A DNA stretch of 64,000 bases from Saonia flava (GCF_011927795.1 NZ_JAATJJ010000001.1:2109062-2173061), one strand, 5' to 3'; positions 35,215-44,367 are shown, counted from the first letter of the stretch. Notes: generated by a model not told the origin, from the letters alone. Numbers and translations: made by a program.

Positions 35215-35257
35215 TACAAAAAGGGTAAACTTCCTTTTTTACAAAAGGTTACAAAAA
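35215..35257 (-). promoter_or_regulatory. Repeated elements upstream of the ECF sigma gene
   Basis: On the plus strand two similar boxes, TACAAAAAGGGTA at 35215-35227 and TACAAAAGGTTA at about 35240-35251, sit 18-55 bases upstream of the start codon of the sigma gene (minus strand). They are candidates for autoregulatory or ECF-type promoter elements; the spacing is not a known consensus. Confidence 0.3.
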
Positions 35258-35286
35258 TTTATAAAAAATAATCTAATAGCCTGGTC

Positions 35287-36051
35287 TTACTCTTTATAAG
35301 GAGATGGACTTACGGAACTCCATCCACCATCTATTACCAAGCTCTGTCCGGTAATCTGTTTTGCTTTGTCCGATACCAAAAACAAAACTGCTTGGGCAAT
35401 ATCAGAAACAGTTGCGGCCCTGCCCATTGGTGTTAATGTTTCCCATGTTTTTTTGTAGTCTTCTTCTTTTAGAGTTCTTTCCGTAAGGGTTGCACCGGGA
35501 GCAACAGAATTTACATTGATTTTGTATGGGGATAGTTCTATTACTAAATTTTTTGCGAGCATTTCCAAAGCGGCTTTACTCATCCCATAGGCAGCAAGGT
35601 TTCTATGCGCCTGATGTCCCGTGGCGGAAGACATCAACAAAATGGAGCCACCATTCTTTTGTTTTCTCATTTGATTTGCAGCTGCTTGTGCCAAAAAGAA
35701 GCTCCCCCCAAGATTGACCTCCATTACTTTAAAAAAAGAGGCTGGTGTATACGTAAGAAAATCTCCAAATAGTGTAATGCCCGCATTTGCAACAACAATA
35801 TCCAGCTTGCCAAAATCAGCAATGGTTTTGTCCACCATTTGATTAATAATGGATAGGTCACTAGAATCCCCAGCAATAGCAATACAATTGCTTTGTTTCC
35901 CGCCAATACTTTTTACCGCATTGTCGGCTAGTTGGGAATCAATATCATTTAACACTACAATTGCTCCTTGCAGAACCAGTTGTTTACATATTTCCAGGCC
36001 AATACCTTGTCCTGCTCCTGTTACAATAGCAACCTTTCCTTTAAAATCCAT
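35287..36051 (-). CDS. SDR-family NAD(P)-dependent oxidoreductase
   Basis: A 254-residue classical short-chain dehydrogenase. The cofactor motif VTGAGQGIGLEI, the NAG motif VANAGIT, the catalytic Ser in LLMSSATG and Tyr-xxx-Lys in AAYGMSKAAL, and the C-terminal GQSLVIDGGW segment are all present. The acidic residue after the second strand (NDID) suggests NAD preference. Such proteins oxidise sugars or alcohols; substrate unknown. It is alone, divergent to the ThuA-dehydrogenase gene across about 345 bases. Confidence 0.92.
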   Translation of the reverse strand: MDFKGKVAIVTGAGQGIGLEICKQLVLQGAIVVLNDIDSQLADNAVKSIGGKQSNCIAIAGDSSDLSIINQMVDKTIADFGKLDIVVANAGITLFGDFLTYTPASFFKVMEVNLGGSFFLAQAAANQMRKQKNGGSILLMSSATGHQAHRNLAAYGMSKAALEMLAKNLVIELSPYKINVNSVAPGATLTERTLKEEDYKKTWETLTPMGRAATVSDIAQAVLFLVSDKAKQITGQSLVIDGGWSSVSPSPYKE

Positions 36052-36395
36052 ACTATTTGCTTTATTTTTAATAGCCTCACTAAGTTAATTATTCTTAGAC
36101 ACTTATTTGGAATAAAACTAGTTCACAGATTCTTTACTTTATATAACACACCTTTCTAGATGGTTATTCTCTCTCCCGTATCATACGGATCTAGATGATA
36201 TTTCATTTTCACTATTTATATGTTTTTAGATACTTCGACATAATTAATAGACCGTTGAACAAAATTGATGGATAACTTCTCCTTTAAGATTAAAAAAGGT
36301 GGATGAACCAATGAAATGCCCAATCTGTATAATTCTTTTTTTCTTTACAAGAATATAGACCACATTTGTTTCTGTTCAAAATCTTAAAAAACATA
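36052..36395. other. Long divergent intergenic region with palindrome
   Basis: No gene is visible in these 344 bases. They hold a 13-base inverted repeat CCGTATcATACGG at 36176-36188, flanked by two copies of TCTAGATG (36155-36162 and 36190-36197), which look like a regulator-binding region. Further right, CACATTTG at 36361-36368 is a near match to the Bacteroidetes -7 element and would start a transcript near 36375. The regulator is unknown. Confidence 0.5.
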
Positions 36396-39300
36396 ATGTT
36401 TTCAAAAAGCTGGTTTACGCTATTTTTTATTTCTATTTCAGTTTTTATCCTATTGTCTTCTTGTCAAGATAAAGGTCCTAAAGTACTTGTTTTCTCAAAA
36501 ACCAAAGGTTGGGTTCATACCTCCATTCCCTATGCAAATGAAGCCATTTTAAAACTAGGAAAGGAGAATGGTTACCATGTGGATATTTCCAAAAATGCAG
36601 AAATTTTTAATGATGATGATTTAAAAAATTACGATGCCGTAATTTTTAACTGTACCACGGGAAACGTGCTCAATGCAGAACAGCAAGCAGCTTTTGAACG
36701 CTATATTCAGGCTGGTGGAGGATATGTAGGAGTGCATTCGGCAGCTGATACAGAATATGAATGGCCATGGTACAATAAACTAATGGGAGCCCACTTTGCA
36801 AGTCATCCTCACAACCCCAATGTACGCACTGCAGTTATTGACGTAGTGGATAAAAATCACAGCTCCACTTCCGGCTTGCCCAATCAATGGGAACGTAAGG
36901 ATGAATGGTACAATTACAGGTCTTTTTATCCAGATTTAAATGTATTGGCCTACCTAGATGAAGAATCATATGAAGGGGGGGCCAATCGTGGCAATCACCC
37001 CATAGCATGGTACCATGAGTTTGATGGTGGCAGGGCATTTTACACTGGGGGAGGTCATGAAGATGCTTCTTTTAGCGAGCCTCTTTTTCTTGAGCATCTT
37101 CAAGGAGGAATAACATATGCCATGGGAGATGGGATATTGGATTATAGTAGAGCTACAGCAATCACTTCCCCCGAAGAAAACCGTTTTGAAAAAACCGTCC
37201 TGATAAATGATCTTAACACGCCTATGGAAGTGGCGGTTTCTGATGACGGACGGATTTTTTATACGGAACTTCGTACGGCCAATTTAGGCGTGTACAATAC
37301 CAAAACTGGAGAACAATCCATAGTACATCGTTTTGATGTTGCCACTACGGGTGGAACTGGGCTAATTGGAATTACTTTAGACCCAGATTTTCAAGAAAAT
37401 CAATATGTCTACCTTTATTATTCACCCCCAACAGATGAGGAACCCATCCTTTTTAACCTTTCCCGTTTTGTATTACAACAGAACAACACTTTGGATGTTA
37501 AATCAGAAAAGGTTTTGCTCCAAGTACCTGTTGAAGAAAATAGTGGCTCACACCATGGAGGTTCTTTAGCATGGGACAAAGAAGGAAATTTATACCTTTC
37601 CACTGGGGATAGCTCTAGTCCTTTCCCCTCAGATGGATATGCCCCTTTGGACGAAAGACCCGGAAAACAATACTATAGTTTAGATGCACAACGTAGTGCG
37701 TCCAACACCAATGATTTAAAAGGCAAAATACTTCGCATTCATCCAGAAGCAGATGGGTCATATACAATTCCCGAGGGCAATTTATTTCCAAAAGGAATGG
37801 AAAAAACCCTTCCGGAAATATATGTTATGGGCTGTAGAAATCCTTATCGAATTGCCATTAACCCAAAAACCTCTACCGTTTATTGGGGGGAAATTGGACC
37901 GGATGCAGGTGAAGATGGGGAACAGGGCACAAAAGGATACGATGAATTTAATCAAGCTAAGACATCTGGAAACTATGGGTGGCCTTATTTTGTTGGGAAC
38001 AATCAAGCTTATGTGGAGTGGGATTTTGCTGCCCAAACGGCAGGTTCTTACTACGATCCTAAAGCTCCTATAAACAACTCCCCTAATAATACAGGTCTCA
38101 CAGATTTGCCTCCTGCACAACCTGCCATGATTTGGTATCCCTATGCAGCATCCCCAGAGTTTCCAGAACTTGGAGAAGGAGGCCGTAGCGCCATGGCTGG
38201 AGAATTTTACACCTTTGATGAAAGTTCGCCATCAGAAAAAAAGTTTCCAGAATATTATGATGGTTCATTATTTGTTTTTGAATGGATGCGTAATTGGGTA
38301 ATGCCCCTTCGTTTTGATGAAAATGAAAATTTTCTTCGTGCAGAACCGTTCATGACCGCAAAGGGCGATTTTAGAAGGCCCATTGATCTAGCTTTTGGAA
38401 AAGACGGAGTAATGTACATGTTGGAATATGGTTCTGTTTATGGGGCTGATAATGAAGATGCAAGGCTCGTAAAAATAGAATACAATCGGGGAAATAGGGC
38501 TCCAATTGCCAAAGCTTCGGTAATTGATTCTCTTGCCGAAGCCAATTTATCCCAAAAAGTATTTCTGACTTCTGAACGACGAACATTACCTGTCTTAAAA
38601 GAAGCCATTGGAAAAGCTCCTTTGCGTGTATTGTTCAGCAGCCGAGATTCCAGTGATTTTGATGATGACGATGAACTCACTTACAATTGGTTGTTAGAGG
38701 GAGAAACACGTACTTCTACAGAAAGAAATCCCATCCATACATATACCCAACCTGGCATCTACAATGCCATCCTTAAAATTAGTGATCAAGATGGACTTAC
38801 AGGTGTTGACACTGTTGTGGTCAAAGTAGGCAATGCGCTTCCAGAAGTCGCTATTTCCTCCTCGCAGAATAAATCCTTTTTCTGGGAAAACAAGCCTTTT
38901 AAGTATGCCATAAAAGTAAGTGATAAGGAAGATAAGGAAATCAACCCACAGAGGGTAAGTGTTACTTTTGGCTATGATGCTTCACCAAGTATGTTGAAAC
39001 CAGTAGATGGCGATACTGCTCCAGTTTCTCCAACAGCGATGCCCTATGGATACTCTTTGATTGAAAAAAGTGACTGCAAAGCCTGTCATACTGTAAGTGA
39101 AAAGTCCGTTGGGCCTTCCTATCTGGATGTGGCACAACGTTACAAGGGTCAATCCAATGCCGTGCCAATGCTCACAAAAAAAATCATAGCAGGTGGTGGT
39201 GGCAATTGGGGGGAAAGTTTAATGAGTGCTCATCCACAACTCTCAACCCAAGATGTTAATGAAATAGTGAAGTACATACTATCACTGGCCAACGAAAAAA

Positions 39301-39836
39301 ATAAAGTGACCAGTATGGGCTCCCAAGGCACCATAACATTTAAAGAACACAGTCAAAATGAGCCCAGAGGGATATATACGCTAACGGCAACCTACACGGA
39401 CAATGGTGCCAACGGAATTGGCCCACTAACAGAAAGCGATGTTGTTAAACTTAGAAATGCAAAGGTTAGAACTGTATTTGCTGACGATTATGTTGGCTTC
39501 CAAAGATTTGGAAATAGCTTAACAAATGCCAATCATAAATCCCATTACATGCTTAAAAACATTGATCTTACAGGTATTAAACAATTTGTTTACGAGTATG
39601 CGGCGGAGGACAAAACAGGAGAGATTGAAGTTCGTATTGATTCGCAGGCCGGTCCAGTAATTGCCAAAACAGCTTATGAAACAACAGGTAGTTGGAATAC
39701 CACAAGAAAATTGGAGGCCACACTTGGCAAGCCTATTGATGGAAGGCATGATATTTATTTTATCATGGTAAAACCAGAAAAGCCGAATGAAGATATAATC
39801 AATGTTAAATCTATAACATTTAAGGAAAAAAACTAA
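36396..39836 (+). CDS. ThuA / sugar dehydrogenase / PKD / cytochrome c multidomain lipoprotein
   Basis: An 1146-residue exported protein. After a lipobox ILLSSC (Cys23) it has: a ThuA domain (about 27-240; VGVHSAADTEYEWPWY), a sorbosone/glucose dehydrogenase-like beta-propeller (about 255-690; SGSHHGGSLAWDKEGNLYLS, GCRNPYRIAINP), a PKD-like domain (about 720-810), a cytochrome c domain with heme site CKACH and a distal Met in SLMSAHPQ (about 890-965), and a C-terminal CBM-like domain. This suggests oxidation of an extracellular sugar with electrons passed to the bound heme. An in-frame TTG at 36366 is a less likely start. Full substrate unknown. Confidence 0.92.
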   Translation: MFSKSWFTLFFISISVFILLSSCQDKGPKVLVFSKTKGWVHTSIPYANEAILKLGKENGYHVDISKNAEIFNDDDLKNYDAVIFNCTTGNVLNAEQQAAFERYIQAGGGYVGVHSAADTEYEWPWYNKLMGAHFASHPHNPNVRTAVIDVVDKNHSSTSGLPNQWERKDEWYNYRSFYPDLNVLAYLDEESYEGGANRGNHPIAWYHEFDGGRAFYTGGGHEDASFSEPLFLEHLQGGITYAMGDGILDYSRATAITSPEENRFEKTVLINDLNTPMEVAVSDDGRIFYTELRTANLGVYNTKTGEQSIVHRFDVATTGGTGLIGITLDPDFQENQYVYLYYSPPTDEEPILFNLSRFVLQQNNTLDVKSEKVLLQVPVEENSGSHHGGSLAWDKEGNLYLSTGDSSSPFPSDGYAPLDERPGKQYYSLDAQRSASNTNDLKGKILRIHPEADGSYTIPEGNLFPKGMEKTLPEIYVMGCRNPYRIAINPKTSTVYWGEIGPDAGEDGEQGTKGYDEFNQAKTSGNYGWPYFVGNNQAYVEWDFAAQTAGSYYDPKAPINNSPNNTGLTDLPPAQPAMIWYPYAASPEFPELGEGGRSAMAGEFYTFDESSPSEKKFPEYYDGSLFVFEWMRNWVMPLRFDENENFLRAEPFMTAKGDFRRPIDLAFGKDGVMYMLEYGSVYGADNEDARLVKIEYNRGNRAPIAKASVIDSLAEANLSQKVFLTSERRTLPVLKEAIGKAPLRVLFSSRDSSDFDDDDELTYNWLLEGETRTSTERNPIHTYTQPGIYNAILKISDQDGLTGVDTVVVKVGNALPEVAISSSQNKSFFWENKPFKYAIKVSDKEDKEINPQRVSVTFGYDASPSMLKPVDGDTAPVSPTAMPYGYSLIEKSDCKACHTVSEKSVGPSYLDVAQRYKGQSNAVPMLTKKIIAGGGGNWGESLMSAHPQLSTQDVNEIVKYILSLANEKNKVTSMGSQGTITFKEHSQNEPRGIYTLTATYTDNGANGIGPLTESDVVKLRNAKVRTVFADDYVGFQRFGNSLTNANHKSHYMLKNIDLTGIKQFVYEYAAEDKTGEIEVRIDSQAGPVIAKTAYETTGSWNTTRKLEATLGKPIDGRHDIYFIMVKPEKPNEDIINVKSITFKEKN

Positions 39837-39874
39837 GCCGACCAAGCTTAAGGGGGTTGTTTACCCTAGACCAG

Positions 39875-39910
39875 AATAGCCCAGACAACTAAGTCTGGGC
39901 TATTTGTTTT
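39875..39910. terminator. Bidirectional terminator between ThuA-type and LytTR genes
   Basis: Perfect twelve-base arms AATAGCCCAGAC (39875-39886) and GTCTGGGCTATT (39893-39904) around a six-base loop, followed by TGTTTT on the plus strand. It lies between convergent genes and can serve both. Confidence 0.75.
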
Positions 39911-39942
39911 AAGAATACCTTAAATATTTTCTGTTTCTTTAC

Positions 39943-40689
39943 TCAGAATGATTTTTTGCCAATAAATTCTTTGAACCCTTTTCTGTAAGTGTCACTAATT
40001 GGAATTGGAATGTCTCCTATCTCCACTTTTTGTCTATGAACAACAGTAATCCAATCCATAGAAACTATATAGGAATGATGCACTCTAATAAATTTGTCTT
40101 TGGGCAATAATTCCTCCAAGCCTTTTAGTTTCTGTAAAGTAATTATTTTTTGTTGGGGAGTGTGGATCGAAACGTAATCCTTAAGTCCTTTTACAAACAT
40201 AATATCATTCAACTTTATCTTTATTTGCTTAAACCCGTCCTTTACAAAAATATAAGGCTCTTGGGGCAAAGGTTGGGTAATAAGGGGGGTGTCTTCAATA
40301 GTGACCTTCCCCTTTGAGGGCTCTGGTGTATAGGTCAATCTTTGGGCTGCCTTTTCAATTGCTTTTAAAAATCTTTCAAAGGTAATTGGCTTTAATAAGT
40401 AATCCGTGATATCCAATTCATATCCTTCTATGGCATAATCCGAATAGGCTGTAGTAAGAATTACAATGGGCTTTTTCTTTAGGATTTTTAATAGGGATAC
40501 TCCTGTAATCTCCGGCATTTGAACATCCAAAAACAGAATGTCTATCTCACCACTATGCAATACTTCCATTGCCTTTAATGGATTGGAAAATGATTGATAT
40601 AATTGAAGAGTGGGTACTTTGTTTATATATTCCTGCAGTAGATTTCTAGCCAATGGCTCATCCTCTATAATTACACACTTTAATTTCAT
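39943..40689 (-). CDS. LytTR-family response regulator
   Basis: A 248-residue two-component regulator from ATG 40689. An N-terminal receiver domain (about 1-120) shows the acidic pocket IIEDEPLARNLL, the phospho-Asp in DILFLDVQMPEITG and the Thr/Lys positions LTTAYSDYA and LLKPI. The C-terminal LytTR DNA-binding domain (about 155-248; FVKGLKDYVSIHT, FIRVHHSYIVSMDWI) binds direct repeats rather than a helix-turn-helix site. Its ATG overlaps the kinase TGA in the ATGA sense, so it is coupled to the kinase. Targets unknown; the neighbouring envelope genes are candidates. Confidence 0.93.
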   Translation of the reverse strand: MKLKCVIIEDEPLARNLLQEYINKVPTLQLYQSFSNPLKAMEVLHSGEIDILFLDVQMPEITGVSLLKILKKKPIVILTTAYSDYAIEGYELDITDYLLKPITFERFLKAIEKAAQRLTYTPEPSKGKVTIEDTPLITQPLPQEPYIFVKDGFKQIKIKLNDIMFVKGLKDYVSIHTPQQKIITLQKLKGLEELLPKDKFIRVHHSYIVSMDWITVVHRQKVEIGDIPIPISDTYRKGFKEFIGKKSF

Positions 40690-41729
40690 TCCAAATTCAA
40701 TTTTAGTTCCACACAGTAGCAATCATCAATATCTTGAACCTTAAGTTCATAATTGTCCTCATAGTTTAAATCCAACCTTCTTTTTACATTTTTTAAACCA
40801 ATTCCATATTTCTCCTTGACTGTTTTATTGGATTCGGAAATTTTTCCGTTTTTCACGGTATACAGACATTTCTTTCCATCAATTTTTACAAATACTTCTA
40901 CCCATGATTGAGTGTCTGAGTTACTAACCCCATGTTTAAAGGCATTTTCCAAGAAAGTAATAAATATTAATGGGGCAACGGATACCCCGCTGGTATTTCC
41001 TTCCAATTTAAGATTGATTTTAACTTTATTGTCCATTCTCAGCTTTTCTAGGCCAATATAATTTTTTATGTACTCTATCTCCTTTTCCAGGGGTACTCTA
41101 AAATGGTTGCTATCATACATCATATACCTCATCATGTCAGACAATTTTGCTATTACTTCTGTGGTATTGGGTGATTTTGTAAAAGCCAAATAGTATAAAT
41201 TATTAAGCGTATTAAATAAAAAGTGAGGGTTAATTTGGGCTTTTAAAAAACGGAGCTCAGAAGCAAGTTGCTCATTTTCCAATTTCTTTTTGCGAGATTC
41301 CAACTCAAACCAATCTTCAACAAATTTTAACAGTCCTACAAAAATAACCACGAAAATAGCCCCAAAAAACAGCTGTATAATAAACCTCGGTTCATACATC
41401 CATTCCCTGTTGTGTGTAAAACCATCTATTATATAGCGCTTTCCCAAGAGCAAAAAATACCATAGTCCCAAGAAGATTGGAAAAAACTGAAACACATATC
41501 TCTTTAAGTTTCTATCCTTTAAAAAACGAGGCAAGAATATATAATAGTTTAAATAGCTTAGAATCACTGTAACGGACATATGAAAGCTAAAATCCTTTAG
41601 TGTTCTTGGCCAATTGGTTTCCTCTCCATTATCAATGGTACTGATACGATAAAGAAAAACAGAGGCATATACACACCAAAATGATATATGTATCAAAGTT
41701 TTCTTATGTCTTTGTAAATGAAAAGCCAT
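40686..41729 (-). CDS. LytS-type sensor histidine kinase
   Basis: A 347-residue membrane kinase (from ATG 41729; a distal ATG at 41783 is less likely). Four hydrophobic helices occupy about 15-150 with short loops and no large sensory domain. A coiled-coil segment (LESRKKKLENEQLASELRFL) leads to the His_kinase domain with the phospho-His in AQINPHFLFNTLNNL, and a divergent HATPase at the C-terminus (FITFLENAFKHGVS, GIGLKNVKRRLDL). It is coupled to the LytTR regulator by a four-base overlap. Confidence 0.93.
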   Translation of the reverse strand: MAFHLQRHKKTLIHISFWCVYASVFLYRISTIDNGEETNWPRTLKDFSFHMSVTVILSYLNYYIFLPRFLKDRNLKRYVFQFFPIFLGLWYFLLLGKRYIIDGFTHNREWMYEPRFIIQLFFGAIFVVIFVGLLKFVEDWFELESRKKKLENEQLASELRFLKAQINPHFLFNTLNNLYYLAFTKSPNTTEVIAKLSDMMRYMMYDSNHFRVPLEKEIEYIKNYIGLEKLRMDNKVKINLKLEGNTSGVSVAPLIFITFLENAFKHGVSNSDTQSWVEVFVKIDGKKCLYTVKNGKISESNKTVKEKYGIGLKNVKRRLDLNYEDNYELKVQDIDDCYCVELKLNLE

Positions 41730-41972
41730 TTTTAAATGGTAATTATTTTTATTAGCCTCCGTAAAATGATAGAATCCGACCATGTATCCGAATCCTTGCC
41801 AAGTTATAAAACAAGTTATGAATGATGGTGGTCTTGGAATAAGACATTTTCATTTAATAGATAGTAAATAAGGTTTGTTTGATATATGCCCTTATTAGTT
41901 CGATAAATCATATTTCCGGCACAACAGAGAAACTCTGCGAGCAACCTTTTTGATTCTTCAGGAAGATTGGTT
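41730..41972. other. Intergenic region, no gene seen
   Basis: These 243 bases lie between the kinase start and the TIM-barrel stop, both on the minus strand. No convincing ORF, RNA or strong hairpin is visible; a weak stem (CAGAG/CTCTG) sits near 41925-41945. Confidence 0.3.
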
Positions 41973-42980
41973 TCAGCGATTTTTATTAATCTGTCTAACT
42001 GTTCTTTCTATCAATTTTTTTGTTGCATGTATTCCGTCTTCATTGCTCAAATAGCCTTCCATACCCTGTAAATGCATTAGACCTCCTTCATATTCAATCC
42101 CCACGATTCCGTTAAAGCCAGATTTTTTAATGATATTGAACATTTTGCCAAAATCAATCTCTGTCTCGTTTCCATCGGCATCAAACTTATGGGTTTTGGC
42201 ACTTATTCCTTTAGCATAGGGCATTAGCTCTTCCACACCTAGGTACATGTCATACTGCTCCAAACATTTGGTATTCATATAGCCGGCAATATCCATGGTT
42301 TCGGGTTTTGTCCTATTGACACAGAAATTTCCAAAATCAGGCAGTACGCCCGCCCGTTTGTGGTTTACTTCTTTCATGATTCCTGCCAACCATTTACCAT
42401 TGCAAGAGTGCCCCACATGGTTTTCCACTATAATATCCATTTCGTGCTGGTCCCCATATTCCAATAACTTGCTATAGCCTTCCATAGCTGCATCTGCCAC
42501 CTCTTCTGCGGTACCTGTCTGTTCAATACTGCCCAGATTGACCCTTATGGAGCTACACCCCAGTATTTTGGCCGCTTCCACCCATTTGTAATGGCTTTCA
42601 ACCGCATGTTCTCTTTTTGCTTTATCCAAGTCGGCAATGTTTTCATCATCCACCATAATCAAGTGGTTTTTTACTCCAATGTCATCTGTACGTGTTTTTA
42701 GCTCCTTAAAAAAGAAGCTGTCATTTGCCTTATCGGCAAAAAACATAGAGACGTACTCCACAATATTAACTCCATATTCGTTCTTGGCCCGAGCAGGAAA
42801 TTCCAAAGTATCATGCTTTCCAGTAAAAAATTCGGATGCCAATGAGAATTGAGCCAATGAAATTTGGTAGGAAAAACTGGGGCCTGTTTTTGCAAAAAGA
42901 GATTGTGGCAAAGACGTCATTAATCCAGCACCCATGGTTCCCAATCCTAATTGTTTAACAAATTTTCTTCTTTCGTTCAT
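41973..42980 (-). CDS. Tat-exported TIM-barrel sugar phosphate isomerase/epimerase-like protein
   Basis: A 335-residue protein with a twin-arginine signal (ERRKFVKQLGLGTMGAGLM) and a mature xylose-isomerase-like TIM barrel. The segments IIVENHVGH, GVLPDFGNFC and GIVGIEYEGG match the metal-binding acidic/His positions of that superfamily. The Tat signal implies a folded, possibly metal-loaded, periplasmic enzyme acting on an exported sugar or sugar derivative. The substrate is unknown. A perfect 20-base palindrome lies upstream at 43037-43056. It is 174 bases downstream of a glycosidase gene on the same strand. Confidence 0.85.
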   Translation of the reverse strand: MNERRKFVKQLGLGTMGAGLMTSLPQSLFAKTGPSFSYQISLAQFSLASEFFTGKHDTLEFPARAKNEYGVNIVEYVSMFFADKANDSFFFKELKTRTDDIGVKNHLIMVDDENIADLDKAKREHAVESHYKWVEAAKILGCSSIRVNLGSIEQTGTAEEVADAAMEGYSKLLEYGDQHEMDIIVENHVGHSCNGKWLAGIMKEVNHKRAGVLPDFGNFCVNRTKPETMDIAGYMNTKCLEQYDMYLGVEELMPYAKGISAKTHKFDADGNETEIDFGKMFNIIKKSGFNGIVGIEYEGGLMHLQGMEGYLSNEDGIHATKKLIERTVRQINKNR

Positions 42981-43036
42981 GATATTGTGCTTTACTATTT
43001 AATTGCTAAAATTTCGATTGGTTTAGTGTTCAATTC

Positions 43037-43056
43037 AATTAAGGTATACCTTAATT
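43037..43056. promoter_or_regulatory. Perfect 20-base palindrome upstream of the TIM-barrel gene
   Basis: The palindrome with half-site AATTAAGGTA lies 57 bases upstream of the TIM-barrel start codon, between that gene and the glycosidase. Such a symmetric site with an AAGGTATACCTT core is typical of a dimeric repressor or activator operator; the regulator is unknown and no local LacI or GntR gene is present. Confidence 0.45.
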
Positions 43057-43154
43057 CTCATTCGCTCTTTCGAAGAACATCAAAGAAAGGTACAAAATCG
43101 TCCTCCCATTATCTACAGGTTAGAAAAAAATTGTTTGGATTATATCAAATAGGG

Positions 43155-44219
43155 TTATTGCTTCCCGTTCAACTTTTTAATTAAATCAACTTCATCTTGG
43201 CGATAAGGGGTTCCATCTTGCCTAAAAACATCATGGAACCATTCTATGGGTTCCTCTCCATTGGGAATGGGGGTATTCCATTGGTAGATCGTATTACTTT
43301 TACCTTTTACAAGGCCCCAATTTATAGCTCCAATATTCTCTTCCTTTAAAATTGGCATAATGTTAGAAAATCGACTGTTCCGGGTCCTAGCCATATATTC
43401 CGTACAGATCAAAGGCCTTCCATGGCTTTTTAAAAGATTTATTATGTGTTTGTGGTGCTCTGGACCTTCATAATCGTGGTAGGTGATTATATCAGAATTC
43501 AATGCCTGAAAAGCGTTCAACTCTGTTAAATCCCATTTCCACAACCCTGCCGAAATGGGTTGCGAGGGGTTTATCTCTCTTGCCCATCCAAAAACTTTTT
43601 TCAACAACGGCAATGTTTTGTTGCCTTTACCCTCGTTGCCAGGTTCATTATACAAATCCCATAAAAGAATTCTATCATCCTTGGCAAACGTCTTCATTAC
43701 ATCTTTGACGTAGGCCTCTAGTTCTGGAAAGTTACTGGCTTCATAGGATGCTGGGTCTCCTGGATCTTGAATCCATCCTGAGTTGTGGGTTCCAGGTTTG
43801 GGGTTGGGTTGCTTTCCTATTTTTGGGGTTTTGCTCCAAACATCATCAAAAAACACAAACATGGTTTTTATTTTATGATTCTTTGATATTTCTAAATAGG
43901 TATCCATTCGCTTTTTAAAGCCATCTGGGTCTTGCTTGTAAGCCAAACTATGCAAGTAAACACGCATAACGTTCATCCCAATTCCCTCGGCAAAGCCCAG
44001 CTCCCTATCTATTGTCTTTGGGTCAAAAGTATCCTCTTGCCACATTTCCAATTGATTAATGGCCGTACTTGGAACAAAATCTGCGCCGTTTAACCATGTG
44101 TGGTTGTCATACCACTCATTGGCTTTTTCCACGGACCATCTTTTCGGTTCTTGGGATTGTCCAATAGCCAAGATGCCAATAAAAAAAAGGGTAAATAAGG
44201 TAATTGTACTGGTTTTCAT
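43155..44219 (-). CDS. Exported glycoside hydrolase, clan GH-A (GH5-like, often called 1,4-beta-xylanase)
   Basis: A 354-residue exported TIM-barrel glycosidase (signal MKTSTITLFTLFFIGILAIGQSQ). The acid/base Glu is in ILLWDLYNEPGN and the nucleophile Glu in LICTEYMAR, the usual clan GH-A arrangement at the ends of strands 4 and 7; ITYHDYEGPEHH is the strand-6 block. Substrate is not evident; beta-mannan or xylan-type glycans are plausible given the epimerase and TIM-barrel genes. It is probably cotranscribed with or near the TIM-barrel gene, and its leader contains competing GCCC hairpins. Confidence 0.85.
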   Translation of the reverse strand: MKTSTITLFTLFFIGILAIGQSQEPKRWSVEKANEWYDNHTWLNGADFVPSTAINQLEMWQEDTFDPKTIDRELGFAEGIGMNVMRVYLHSLAYKQDPDGFKKRMDTYLEISKNHKIKTMFVFFDDVWSKTPKIGKQPNPKPGTHNSGWIQDPGDPASYEASNFPELEAYVKDVMKTFAKDDRILLWDLYNEPGNEGKGNKTLPLLKKVFGWAREINPSQPISAGLWKWDLTELNAFQALNSDIITYHDYEGPEHHKHIINLLKSHGRPLICTEYMARTRNSRFSNIMPILKEENIGAINWGLVKGKSNTIYQWNTPIPNGEEPIEWFHDVFRQDGTPYRQDEVDLIKKLNGKQ

Positions 44220-44257
44220 TTTCAGGTGTATTTATGGGTAGTTAGTTCTTAAATGTA

Positions 44258-44286
44258 CCCAATGCCCAGATATTGGGCAAGCCCAA
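44258..44286. promoter_or_regulatory. Nested GGGC/GCCC inverted repeats upstream of the glycosidase
   Basis: Between 44258 and 44286 three overlapping inverted repeats occur: CCCAAT/ATTGGG, TGCCCA/TGGGCA and TTGGGC/GCCCAA. They are 39-67 bases upstream of the glycosidase start codon. They could be alternate hairpins or repeated operator half-sites. Confidence 0.35.
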
Positions 44287-44367
44287 AAACCATTTTAGAG
44301 GGGATATGCACCCTATTTTCCTCAAATTCATGAATTCTATTATCTCGCTGATCTTTCTAAAAACAAC

